Source of the DNA: Stenotrophomonas sp. SAU14A_NAIMI4_5
GTDB taxonomy: Bacteria > Pseudomonadota > Gammaproteobacteria > Xanthomonadales > Xanthomonadaceae
DNA: 64,000 nt
Assembly (NCBI RefSeq): GCF_003086795.1
Contig: NZ_CP026003.1
Span: 1,260,777-1,324,776 of the forward strand
Direction: 5' to 3'
Part shown: positions 1 through 7,878 of the stretch, piece after piece
Numbering within the stretch: the first letter of the stretch is position 1
Layout of the letters: each line of letters opens with the position of its first letter
Position numbers and translations under genes: made by a program
The notes under the pieces: generated by a model
Databases searched by the model: none
What the model was told of the DNA's origin: nothing
What the model saw: the letters and a program-made list of their open reading frames with translations, nothing else

Positions 1-910
1 CGGTGGCGGCACTGAACACCGGGCGCACACGCGGCGCGACGATCTGCACCGGTCGCGCGGCATCAGCGTTGGCCACGATCTTGCGGCGGCCCCAGCGGCG
101 GCGCCCGCTACCGGTGCGCTCGCTACGGAACAGGGCGAAGGTGGCGGCGAACAGCGCTGCGGCCACACCCAGCCACAGGGCGCGGTTGGCCAGCAGGTAA
201 CCGGCCACCGGTGGCAGCTGCGTGTTGCTCTGCTCGGTGGCCCAGTAGCGCACGGCACGGCCCAGCGCACGCATGCCCAGCGGCTCGGTCAGCGTGGCGA
301 TCCAGACGTTGTCGATGTCCTTCAGCAGCGAGGCGCTTACTCCGTACAGCACGAAGTAGCCGACCAGGCCGATGTAGACCCACAGGATCGAGCGGGTCGC
401 CGCCGCCAGCATCGAGAGCAGGGCGGTGGTGAACACCACGTTGGGCAGGACGATCCAGGTGAACGTCCAGGCATACGCAGCCAGCGACACCGGGCCCACC
501 CGGGCCTTGTCCACCCACGGCATGAACGGCCCCAGAAAGATGCCCAGTGCGATGACCAGGTAGACCACCAGGCTGGCGCAGATCGCGGCGAGGATGCGCC
601 CTGCCAGGTAGTCGCGGCGCCTGATCGGGCTGGCGAAGATCAGTTCGGCGGTGCCCAGCTCGAAGTCACGCAGCAGGGCATTGCTGACGAACATCGTGGA
701 CACCAGCATGCACACCATGGTGAAGATGCCCATGAAGCGTGCGATGACGATGGGCGCGTTGCTGTACACGTTGCCGGTGCCGCCGCCGATCTGCACGGCT
801 TCGGTGGAAGCGGCGGCGAAGGCCAGCGCGGCGAACAGGAAGGCCAGCAGCCACAGCAGCGGCGAACGCAGCTGCTCGCGCAGCTCGAAGCGGAAGAAGG
901 TCAGGATCAT
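1..910 (-). CDS. ABC-2 type transporter permease, N-terminal part (gene runs off the window)
   Basis: The minus-strand frame starts at ATG 910 (MILTFFRFELREQLRSP) and stays open to base 1, so about 303 residues are present and the C terminus is missing. It begins with the cytoplasmic FRFELREQLRSP segment typical of ABC-2 permeases, followed by a hydrophobic helix, a long soluble loop and several further membrane helices, ending in an Arg-rich stretch. It lies 12 bases downstream of the ATPase gene in the same operon, so the two form an exporter. From memory of Xanthomonadaceae genomes, this N terminus often belongs to very large proteins that carry an M1 aminopeptidase domain after the permease; this cannot be seen here. 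Permease call firm, fusion inferred. Confidence 0.85.
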   Translation of the reverse strand, partial: MILTFFRFELREQLRSPLLWLLAFLFAALAFAAASTEAVQIGGGTGNVYSNAPIVIARFMGIFTMVCMLVSTMFVSNALLRDFELGTAELIFASPIRRRDYLAGRILAAICASLVVYLVIALGIFLGPFMPWVDKARVGPVSLAAYAWTFTWIVLPNVVFTTALLSMLAAATRSILWVYIGLVGYFVLYGVSASLLKDIDNVWIATLTEPLGMRALGRAVRYWATEQSNTQLPPVAGYLLANRALWLGVAAALFAATFALFRSERTGSGRRRWGRRKIVANADAARPVQIVAPRVRPVFSAAT

Positions 911-922
911 GGTCTACTCCGG

Positions 923-1822
923 TCAGGCCGCGCGGGCACGCGCCTGCAGGCGCAGGCGCTGGAAGTAGACGTCCTCGAGATCGGGGGCCACGGCGCGGAA
1001 GCCATCGCCGGGATCGCTGGCACTGTGGATGTGGATGACCGGGCGGCCACCGACCAGACGCGTGGAGAGCACCACGTAGCGCGCCTCGTGGTCGGCCAGC
1101 TCGGACGGATCGACCTGCTTGCGCCAGACCTGGTTTGCCAGCGCTTCGATGGCATCGGTGGGGCGGCCGGTCAGCAGCACCTGGCCCTTGTTCATGATGG
1201 CCATGCTCGGGCACAGGTCGGTCACGTCCTCCACGATGTGGGTGGAGAGGATCACCGCCACGTTCTCGCCGATGGCGGCCAGCAAGTTGAGGAAGCGGTT
1301 GCGTTCCTCCGGGTCGAGGCCGGCGGTGGGTTCATCGACGATGACCAGGCGCGGGTCGCCGAGCAGGGCCTGGGCGATGCCGAAGCGCTGGCGCATGCCG
1401 CCGGAGTAGGTGCCCAGCTTGCGCTTGCGCGCGTCCCACAGGTTCACCTGCTGCAGCAGGCCGTCCACCACTTCGCGGCGCTGCGCGCGCTGGGTCAGGC
1501 CCTTGAGCACGGCGAGGTGTTCCAGCAGGTCGAGCGCGCTGACCTTGGGATAGACGCCGAAATCCTGCGGCAGGTAACCCAAGCGGCGGCGCACGGCGTC
1601 CTTGTCGCGCAGCACGTCGATCGGCGCCTCGCCGGGAATGCTCAGCACGGCAGTGCCGCTGTCGGCTTCCTGCAGCGTGGACAGGGTACGCATCAGCGAG
1701 GATTTGCCGGCACCGTTGGGGCCGAGCAGGCCGAACATGCCGCGCGGGATGTCCAGGGTGACCGCGTTCAACGCGTGGACGCCGTTGGCGTAGGTCTTGG
1801 ACAGCGAGTCGATCTGCAGCAT
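923..1822 (-). CDS. ABC transporter ATP-binding protein
   Basis: A 299-residue nucleotide-binding domain that would energise the adjacent ABC-2 permease. Walker A is GPNGAGKSS near residues 34-42, the signature is YSGGMRQR, and Walker B with its glutamate is LVIVDEPTAGLD, followed by the H-loop STHIVED. About 90 extra C-terminal residues follow the core, as is common in CcmA/NatA-like exporter ATPases. It is the first gene of a two-gene operon (12-base gap to the permease). The substrate cannot be read from sequence. The start is ATG 1822. Confidence 0.93.
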   Translation of the reverse strand: MLQIDSLSKTYANGVHALNAVTLDIPRGMFGLLGPNGAGKSSLMRTLSTLQEADSGTAVLSIPGEAPIDVLRDKDAVRRRLGYLPQDFGVYPKVSALDLLEHLAVLKGLTQRAQRREVVDGLLQQVNLWDARKRKLGTYSGGMRQRFGIAQALLGDPRLVIVDEPTAGLDPEERNRFLNLLAAIGENVAVILSTHIVEDVTDLCPSMAIMNKGQVLLTGRPTDAIEALANQVWRKQVDPSELADHEARYVVLSTRLVGGRPVIHIHSASDPGDGFRAVAPDLEDVYFQRLRLQARARAA

Positions 1823-2022
1823 GCGGCGTACACCTCTTCCCTGTGTGTGAAGTGCCGTTTATCGCGCTGAATACGACGTCGGTCAATGCCGATGGTCATG
1901 GTTCCGGCAATTGGGGAGGGTCAGATGATGAAATTCCTCTCCTGCCTGGCTGCGCGGTCCGTCGATTCCCGTCGTTGCGCTGATCGGTCATCATCGGGCG
2001 CTATCCAGGGAGGGGGCAGGGT

Positions 2023-2400
2023 ATGGGCGGGTATCTGTTGTTGAAGGACGATTTCGAGGCGCGCATCCGCCTGCTGGCCCATGAAGAAGGCGGCCGCCGC
2101 CACCCTGCGTACAACGGCATCCGCTGGGACTTCGCCTATGCCGATGCATCGGGCGAATTCGAGCTGTTCATGATCTTCCCGGAGTTCCTTGGCGAGGATG
2201 GCCAGCCGCTGCCCGAAGACATCGCGCTGCCGGTCGGCCCGTGGCTGCGGGCGAGGATGCGGATCGTGAACCGGGAACTGCGCCAGACCCTGCATCGCGA
2301 TCGCATCGTCGAGGGTGTCCGCTTCCATTGTCATGAGGGCCCGCACGTATCCGCGGTAGGGGAAGTCACGCGGATTACCGGCCTGCACGAGACCCTGTAG
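2023..2400 (+). CDS. small protein resembling EF-Tu domain 3
   Basis: A 125-residue soluble protein with no signal peptide. The pattern FEARIRLLAHEEGGRRHP, then YNGIRWDF, then a C-terminal VSAVGEVTRI follows the order of conserved segments in the C-terminal beta-barrel of elongation factor Tu, without any GTPase domain. Stand-alone proteins of this kind are known in bacteria but I know of no assigned function. The start ATG 2023 follows a strong GGGAGGGGG ribosome site. Its stop codon TAG (2398-2400) lies within the first four bases (GTAG) of a palindromic repeat shared with the convergent lacI-type gene. Confidence 0.7.
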   Translation: MGGYLLLKDDFEARIRLLAHEEGGRRHPAYNGIRWDFAYADASGEFELFMIFPEFLGEDGQPLPEDIALPVGPWLRARMRIVNRELRQTLHRDRIVEGVRFHCHEGPHVSAVGEVTRITGLHETL

Positions 2401-2437
2401 AGCCGAGCCATGCTCGGCTGCCGTTGTTCGGCTCTAC
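2397..2437. repeat. GTAG...CTAC palindromic repeat (SMAG-like) between convergent genes
   Basis: GTAGAGCCGAGC at the left and GCTCGGCT plus a distal TCGGCTCTAC at the right make nested inverted repeats bounded by GTAG and CTAC, the form described for SMAG elements of S. maltophilia. The element overlaps both flanking genes: its left GTAG contains the TAG stop of the upstream gene and its right CTAC, read on the other strand, contains the TAG stop of the regulator. It may also act as a bidirectional terminator. Confidence 0.8.
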
Positions 2438-3465
2438 ATCCGCTGCGACGACTCGCGCACCACCAGCTTCACCGGAATGCTCAGGCTCTCCACCGGCTGG
2501 CGGCCGATCAGCGCCAGCAGTTTCTCCACCAGCAGCTGGCCCGCCTGCTTGGTGTCCTGCTGCACGGTGGTCAGTGCCGGCGACACCGAGGCGGCAAGCG
2601 GAATATCGTCGAAGCCGGTCACGGCCACGTCCTGCGGCACGCGCAGGCCCGCCTCGCGCAGCGCACGCATCGCGCCGATGGCGATCAGGTCGCTGGCGGC
2701 GCAGATCGCATCGATGCGTTCACCGCGTGCCAGCAACGCCTGGCAGGCTTCCTGCCCGGAGGCCTCGGTGGTGATGGCATCGTGCTGCAGCGCCGGGTCG
2801 GCGGCGAGGCCGTGGGTGCGCAGCGCCTCGACGTGGCCGCGGTAGCGCTCCTCGAATTCCGGGTAATGGCTGGACGCATGGCCGAGGAAGGCGATGCGAC
2901 GGCAGCCCTGCTGCAGCAGATGGGCGGTGATGTCATGCCCACCCTGGAAGTTGTCGCTGCCGATCGACACACCCGGCTGGCCGGGCAGGGCCGCGCCCCA
3001 GCGCACGAAATGCGTGCCCTGTTCGACCAGCCGCTGCAGGCGGTCGCGTGACTGGTGGTAGTCGCCGTAGCCGAGCAGGATGATGCCGTCGGCCTTGTTG
3101 CTGTCCTCGTAGTCGGCCTGCCAGTCGGTGGACAGCTGCTGGAAGGACACCAGCAGGTCCTGCCCATGTAGCGCGCAGGCGCGGGTGATCGAGCCCAGCA
3201 TCGAGTGGAAGAAAGGGTTGATCAGCGAGTCATCATTGGTCGGGTCTTCGAAGAACAGCAGGGCCAGCGTGCCGGCATTGCGCAGGCGCAGGCTGGAGGC
3301 GTTCTTGTCGACCTTGTAGTTCAGCTCGCGGGCGATGCGCAGGATGCGCTCGCGGGTTTCGGCGTTGACCATCGGGCTGCCGCGCAGGGCACGCGACACC
3401 GTGGGCTGGGAAACCCCGGCCAGGTGGGCGATATCCAGGGACGTGGCTTTGCCTTTGATGGTCAT
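2434..3465 (-). CDS. LacI-family transcriptional regulator
   Basis: A 343-residue regulator. Residues about 7-55 form the LacI helix-turn-helix and hinge (SLDIAHLAGVSQPTVSRALR), followed by a periplasmic-binding-protein-like effector domain ending in TGFDDIPLAASVSPALTT, a family hallmark. No metabolic gene is adjacent: the neighbours are the convergent EF-Tu-like gene and, across a 375-base gap, ssb, so target and inducer are unknown. It is distinct from the regulator at 13353. The final TAG lies in the CTAC end of a repeat. Confidence 0.9.
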   Translation of the reverse strand: MTIKGKATSLDIAHLAGVSQPTVSRALRGSPMVNAETRERILRIARELNYKVDKNASSLRLRNAGTLALLFFEDPTNDDSLINPFFHSMLGSITRACALHGQDLLVSFQQLSTDWQADYEDSNKADGIILLGYGDYHQSRDRLQRLVEQGTHFVRWGAALPGQPGVSIGSDNFQGGHDITAHLLQQGCRRIAFLGHASSHYPEFEERYRGHVEALRTHGLAADPALQHDAITTEASGQEACQALLARGERIDAICAASDLIAIGAMRALREAGLRVPQDVAVTGFDDIPLAASVSPALTTVQQDTKQAGQLLVEKLLALIGRQPVESLSIPVKLVVRESSQRM

Positions 3466-3840
3466 GGAGGGAGCAGGCGGGAAGATTCACGGATGATGCC
3501 ACGGGTGGCTGCTGCTGGCCCTGTGGATGTCTTGCCGGGGAGACGGATCGGACAGCGCTTGGCTGTGACGCGACCGGACCCGCCCGGTGCGGACAGGTCC
3601 AGACCATTCCTGCTGTCGGCTGGGTTGAACCGCCCCCAAGGCCTGACAGGACAAGGGCCCAGGGGGCAATCCGGCCGCCGCCGGGAGCTTCCCTGACCGG
3701 GCGAAAGGCGGTGGCGATGATAAGATGCGACATTCTTGAATTCCCCCAAATGCATCGGGGGCGGCCCCGGGCCACTGCCTCCTGCCAGGAGGACGTGCTA
3801 TCACTGGTGGTCTGCCCCTGTACAACGGACGAACACACCT
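3466..3840. other. 375-base gap between divergent regulator and ssb
   Basis: No convincing gene is present. It must hold the promoters of the lacI-type gene (minus) and ssb (plus). A short perfect inverted repeat, CCTCCTGCCAGGAGG (3778-3792), lies about 50 bases before the ssb start. I found no sequence resembling the xanthomonad LexA box, so SOS control of ssb is not supported by inspection. Confidence 0.5.
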
Positions 3841-4467
3841 ATGGCGCGTGGCATCAACAAAGTCATCCTGGTCGGCAACCTCGGCAACGACCCGGACGTG
3901 AAGTACACCCAGGGCGGCATGGCGATCACCCGCATCAGCCTGGCCACCACCAGCGTCCGCAAGGACAAGGACGGCAACCAGCAGGAACGCACCGAATGGC
4001 ACCGCGTGGTGTTCTTCGGCAAGCTCGGCGAAATCGCCGGCGAATACCTGCGCAAGGGCAGCTCGGTCTACGTCGAAGGCAGCCTGCGCTACGACAAGTA
4101 CACCGGCCAGGATGGCGTAGAGAAGTACTCCACCGACATCATCGCCGACGAAATGCAGATGCTGGGCGGCCGCGGTGAAGGCGGCGGCGGTGGCGGCGGT
4201 GGTGGCGGCGGTGGTGGCAACTTCGGCGGCGACCGTCCGCAGCGCCAGCAGGCCCCGCGCCAGGAGTACGGCGGCGGTGGCGGTGGCCAGCGTGGCGGCC
4301 AGGGCGGTGGTTACGGCAACCAGGGCGGTGGCAACCAGGGTGGCGGCTACGGCAACCAGGGCGGCAACCAGGGTGGCGGCTATGGCAACCAGGGCGGCAA
4401 CCAGCGCCCGCAGCCGCAGCAGGCCCCGCCGATGGACGACTTCGCAGACGACGATATTCCGTTCTGA
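3841..4467 (+). CDS. ssb: single-stranded DNA-binding protein
   Basis: A 208-residue SSB. Residues 1 to about 112 are the OB fold ([19 protein letters not shown] at the start, [18 protein letters not shown] in the core). A long low-complexity linker of poly-Gly and repeated [13 protein letters not shown] units follows, and the acidic tip [11 protein letters not shown] is the conserved peptide that recruits partner proteins at replication forks. Upstream in-frame codons exist, but homology begins at ATG 3841. It binds ssDNA as a tetramer in replication, recombination and repair. The Gly-rich linker is longer than in E. coli and its near-repeat codons may vary in length between strains. An intrinsic terminator follows. 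Confidence 0.97.
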   Translation: MARGINKVILVGNLGNDPDVKYTQGGMAITRISLATTSVRKDKDGNQQERTEWHRVVFFGKLGEIAGEYLRKGSSVYVEGSLRYDKYTGQDGVEKYSTDIIADEMQMLGGRGEGGGGGGGGGGGGGNFGGDRPQRQQAPRQEYGGGGGGQRGGQGGGYGNQGGGNQGGGYGNQGGNQGGGYGNQGGNQRPQPQQAPPMDDFADDDIPF

Positions 4468-4505
4468 TGCATGCCTGGCAACTGGCACAGACGTGAATCC
4501 AGAAG

Positions 4506-4533
4506 GAGCCCCATTCGTGGGGCTCTTTTTTTT
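4506..4533 (+). terminator. intrinsic terminator of ssb
   Basis: GAGCCCC (4506-4512), a six-base loop and GGGGCTC (4519-4525) form a perfect 7-bp stem followed by eight T residues (4526-4533), 38 bases after the ssb stop. Confidence 0.92.
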
Positions 4534-4588
4534 GCGCGTCCAGTCAGGTGCGTTGTGCTCCGCAGCATCATTTTTCGTGCACCGCGTC

Positions 4589-4631
4589 TTGCAAAAAAAA
4601 TAATTCCTCCCGTATGGTGCAATCGATTGCA
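4589..4631 (+). promoter_or_regulatory. candidate promoter and LacI-type operator of the sugar cluster
   Basis: TGCAATCGATTGCA (4618-4631) is a perfect 14-bp palindrome with the central CG expected of LacI/GalR-family operators. It sits just after a possible -35 TTGCAA (4589-4594) and -10 TATGGT (4613-4618, 18-base spacing), so a bound repressor would block initiation. The identical palindrome is found at 13274-13287 at the other end of the cluster, next to a LacI-family gene. The operator is well supported; the promoter hexamers are a weak match. Confidence 0.8.
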
Positions 4632-4679
4632 TTGCTGTGAATCCTCAGTGTTTGCACCGGTTGGGAGGCCGGGAAGTGG

Positions 4680-5576
4680 ATGTCGATCCATTCCATCGAA
4701 CCGGCGCCTGCGCCGGGGCTCACGCGGCGCGATGCGCTGCGCATGGCCGTCGCCGGCAGCCTGGGCCTGGCGGCTGCAGGCGTCCTGCCCTCTGTCGCAT
4801 CTGCCGCTCCGCTCAAGGGTCGGCTGAAGCACTCCGTCGCCCGCTGGACCTTCCCGCAGTTGTCGGTCGCCCAGCTCTGCCAGACCGTGAAGGGCCTCGG
4901 CTTTGCCGCCATCGACCTGGTCGGCCCGGAGGACTGGCCCACCTTGAAGGCCCATGGCGTGGACAGCTCGATGTGCAACGGCGCCGAGCTGGGCCTGACC
5001 AAGGGTTTCGCCGGCCGCGAATTCCACGATGAGCTGGTGGCGCGCTACACCCAGCACATCGACCGGGTCGCTCATGCCGGCTATCGCAACCTCATCTGCT
5101 TCTCCGGCAACCGCAACGGCATGGACCCCATGCAGGGCATGGCCAACGCCGAGGCTGGGCTCAAGCGCATCCTCGGCCACGCCGAGAAACGCGGCGTCGT
5201 ACTGGTGATGGAACTGCTGAACTCCCGGGTCGACCATCGCGACTATCTGTGCGACCACTCGGCCTGGGGCGTGGAGCTGTGCAAGCGGCTCGGCTCGGAC
5301 AACTTCGGCCTGCTCTACGACATCTACCACATGCAGATCATGGAGGGCGACATCATCGCCACCATCGGTCGGGACCATGCGTATTTCAAGCATTACCACA
5401 CCGCGGGCGTGCCTGGCCGGCACGAGATCGGTGACCAGCAGGAACTGAACTATCCGGCCATCTGTCGCGCGATCCGCGACACCGGTTTTGATGGGTATCT
5501 GGCGCAGGAGTTCATGCCTGCAGCGCCCGATCCCGTTGGCTCATTGCGCGAGGCGATCCGTCTCTGCGACGTCTGA
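4680..5576 (+). CDS. exported sugar isomerase/epimerase, hydroxypyruvate-isomerase-like TIM barrel
   Basis: A 298-residue protein. An N-terminal twin-arginine signal (TRRDALRMAVAG, then a hydrophobic stretch to ASAAP near residue 42) predicts Tat export. The rest is an AP-endonuclease-2-type TIM barrel. Probable metal ligands are seen in order in VMELLN (Glu), LLYDIYHMQI (Asp/His), HYHTAGVPGRHE (His) and LAQEFMP (Glu), the layout of hydroxypyruvate isomerases. ATG 4680 follows GGGAGG with a second GGAAG nearby. It is the first gene of the plus-strand arm, before the GMC dehydrogenase. I infer action on a periplasmic keto-sugar; the exact reaction is unknown. Confidence 0.85.
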   Translation: MSIHSIEPAPAPGLTRRDALRMAVAGSLGLAAAGVLPSVASAAPLKGRLKHSVARWTFPQLSVAQLCQTVKGLGFAAIDLVGPEDWPTLKAHGVDSSMCNGAELGLTKGFAGREFHDELVARYTQHIDRVAHAGYRNLICFSGNRNGMDPMQGMANAEAGLKRILGHAEKRGVVLVMELLNSRVDHRDYLCDHSAWGVELCKRLGSDNFGLLYDIYHMQIMEGDIIATIGRDHAYFKHYHTAGVPGRHEIGDQQELNYPAICRAIRDTGFDGYLAQEFMPAAPDPVGSLREAIRLCDV

Positions 5577-5603
5577 AACGATATCCACCCAGGTGATAGA
5601 CCC

Positions 5604-7289
5604 ATGGCAGATAATCATTACGACGCCATCGTTGTTGGCTCGGGAATCAGTGGCGGTTGGGCGGCGAAGGAACTGACCGAAAAAGGTCTCAAGGTCCTGA
5701 TGCTGGAACGCGGGCGCAACATCGAGCACGTGAAGGACTACGTCAATGCGATGAAGGAGCCGTGGGACTTCCCGCATCGCAACCGGCCGACACAGGCGAT
5801 GAAGGCCGCGTTCCCGGTGCTGATGCGCGACTACGCGCTGGCCGAGAACCTGGAGGGCATGTGGGCCGACGAACAGGACTCGCCCTACATCGAGACCAAG
5901 CGTTTTGACTGGTTCCGCGGCTACCACGTCGGTGGCCGCTCGCTGATGTGGGGGCGTCAGAGCTACCGCTTCTCCGATCTGGATTTCGAAGCGAACCTCA
6001 AGGACGGCATTGCCACCGACTGGCCGATCCGCTATGCCGACATCGCGCCGTGGTACGACCACGTGGAGAAATTCGCTGGCATCGCCGGCACGCGCGAAGG
6101 GCTGGACGTGCTGCCTGATGGCGAGTTCCTGCCACCGATCCCGCTGAACATCGTCGAGAAGGACGTCGCCGCGCGGATCCAGAAAGCCTTTGGTGGCACG
6201 CGCCACATGATCCATTCGCGCACCGCCAACATCACCAAGCCGATGCCGGAGCAGGGCCGGGTCAACTGCCAGTACCGCAACAAGTGCATCCTCGGCTGTC
6301 CCTTCGGCGCCTATTTCTCGACCCAGGCAGCAACGCTGCCGGCGGCGATGAAGACCGGCAACCTGACGCTGCGACCGTTCTCCATCGTCAAGGAAGTGCT
6401 CTACGACAAGGACCGCAAGCGTGCGCGCGGCGTGGAGGTCATCGACGCCGAGACCGGGCAGACCTACGAGTACACGGCCAAGGTCATCTTCCTCAATGCG
6501 TCGTCGTTCAATTCGACCTGGCTGCTGATGAATTCGGCCACCGATGTCTGGGAAGGCGGGCTGGGCTCGTCGTCTGGCGAGCTCGGGCACAACGTGATGG
6601 ATCATCACTTCGGCGCGGGCGCATCGGGCCGCGTCGAAGGTTACGACGACAAGTACTACTTCGGCCGTCGTCCCTGCGGCTTCTATATTCCACGCTTCCG
6701 CAACGTGGCGGCGGACAAGCGTGGCTACCTGCGCGGCTTCGGCTACCAGGGCGGTGCCAGTCGCAACGGCTGGTCGCGCGAGATCGCCGAGCTGAACATC
6801 GGTGCCGACCTGAAGGAGGCGCTGAGCCTGCCGGGTGACTGGCGGATCGGCATGACCGGTTTCGGCGAGATGCTGCCGCACCATGGCAACACCATCCGCC
6901 TGGACCACGAACGCAAGGACAAGTGGGGGCTGCCGGTGCTGGCCATGGACGTGGCCATGCGCGAGAACGAGAAGGCGATGCGCAAGGACATGGCCGCCGA
7001 TGCCGCCGAGATGCTGGAAGCCGCTGGCGTCAAGGATGTGGAGATGCACGACAACGACTATGCGCCGGGCAAGGGCATCCACGAAATGGGCACCGCGCGC
7101 ATGGGCCGTGATCGGAAGACCTCGGTGCTGAATCAGCACAACCAGGTCTGGGATGCGCCCAACGTCTATGTCACCGACGGTGCGTGCATGACCTCCAGTG
7201 CTTGTGTGAATCCGTCGCTGACCTACATGGCGCTGACCGCACGGGCCGCCGACCATGCCGTGCGCGAACTGAAAGCGGGGAACCTGTAA
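5604..7289 (+). CDS. GMC-family FAD-dependent sugar dehydrogenase (candidate glucoside 3-dehydrogenase large subunit)
   Basis: A 561-residue flavoprotein. The FAD-binding GSGISGG motif is at residues 12-18, and the C-terminal GMC domain has HEMGTARMG (His about 493) and CVNPSLT (Asn about 536), the His/Asn pair spaced as in pyranose 2-oxidase-like sugar oxidoreductases. A Cys-rich CILGCPFGAY segment lies mid-protein. There is no signal peptide: the next gene encodes a Tat-signal small subunit, and in this enzyme class the large subunit is carried out with its partner. With the cytochrome c at 8623 this matches three-part FAD-dependent dehydrogenases that oxidise glycosides at C3 and pass electrons to the respiratory chain. 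Gluconate 2-dehydrogenase is the annotation-level alternative, but the DUF1080 and TIM-barrel neighbours favour 3-keto chemistry. Confidence 0.9.
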   Translation: MADNHYDAIVVGSGISGGWAAKELTEKGLKVLMLERGRNIEHVKDYVNAMKEPWDFPHRNRPTQAMKAAFPVLMRDYALAENLEGMWADEQDSPYIETKRFDWFRGYHVGGRSLMWGRQSYRFSDLDFEANLKDGIATDWPIRYADIAPWYDHVEKFAGIAGTREGLDVLPDGEFLPPIPLNIVEKDVAARIQKAFGGTRHMIHSRTANITKPMPEQGRVNCQYRNKCILGCPFGAYFSTQAATLPAAMKTGNLTLRPFSIVKEVLYDKDRKRARGVEVIDAETGQTYEYTAKVIFLNASSFNSTWLLMNSATDVWEGGLGSSSGELGHNVMDHHFGAGASGRVEGYDDKYYFGRRPCGFYIPRFRNVAADKRGYLRGFGYQGGASRNGWSREIAELNIGADLKEALSLPGDWRIGMTGFGEMLPHHGNTIRLDHERKDKWGLPVLAMDVAMRENEKAMRKDMAADAAEMLEAAGVKDVEMHDNDYAPGKGIHEMGTARMGRDRKTSVLNQHNQVWDAPNVYVTDGACMTSSACVNPSLTYMALTARAADHAVRELKAGNL

Positions 7290-7864
7290 TGGATCGTCGT
7301 GAACTGTTGAAGATGATCTTTGCCGCCACCGGGGCGGCGATGATCGGCCTGCCGGCGCTGGCCAGCGCCAAGCTGCCGGCCGCGCCGCCAGGCGCTGGCT
7401 TCTCCGAGGCCGAGATCGCCACGCTTGATGAGATTGCCGAGACCATCCTGCCGCGCACCCGCACCCCCGGCGCGAAGGATGCGGCCACGGGCGCCTTCAT
7501 GGCGCGGTTCGTGACCGACTGCTACACCGCCCGGCAGCAGGCGACGTTCCGTGCCGGCCTGGCCGACATTGACAAACGCGCCGGCGGAAGCTTCGTGGCC
7601 CTTGCGCCTGAGGCGCGCAGCACGCTGCTGCGCACACTGGATGCGGAAGCCCGCAAGCGTGCGGTCGAGGTGAGCGAGACCGGCACCGGGGAAACCGCGA
7701 AGGCGATGCCGCATCCGTTCACCATGATCAAGCAATTGGCCATCTTCGGCTTCTTCACCTCGAAACAGGGCGCGACCGAAGTGCTGAAGTACGTCGCCGT
7801 GCCCGGACGCTACGACGGCGACATGGCCTACGCGCCAGGTACGCCGGCCTGGGCCACCAGCTGA
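7289..7864 (+). CDS. gluconate 2-dehydrogenase subunit 3 family protein (Tat-signal small subunit)
   Basis: A 191-residue small subunit. It begins MDRRELLKMIFAATGAAMIG, a twin-arginine motif plus hydrophobic stretch, cleaved near ASAKLP. The remainder (FSEAEIATLDEIAETILPRT, later KQLAIFGFFTSKQGA and VPGRYDGD) is typical of the gamma/subunit 3 family that chaperones and exports GMC dehydrogenases. ATG 7289 overlaps the upstream stop by one base, indicating translational coupling at equal stoichiometry. Inferred role: export and stability of the dehydrogenase at 5604. Confidence 0.9.
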   Translation: MDRRELLKMIFAATGAAMIGLPALASAKLPAAPPGAGFSEAEIATLDEIAETILPRTRTPGAKDAATGAFMARFVTDCYTARQQATFRAGLADIDKRAGGSFVALAPEARSTLLRTLDAEARKRAVEVSETGTGETAKAMPHPFTMIKQLAIFGFFTSKQGATEVLKYVAVPGRYDGDMAYAPGTPAWATS

Positions 7865-7878
7865 TGGAGTACGACAGG

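Noticed and set aside
3466..3840. LexA/SOS box upstream of ssb
   Set aside because: No TTAGTAGTAATACTACTAA-like or CTG-N10-CAG site that stands out was found by inspection.
4174..4420. CRISPR-like or tandem repeat array in ssb
   Set aside because: The GGC/CAGGGCGG near-repeats encode the Gly-rich linker of SSB and are in frame; no spacers.
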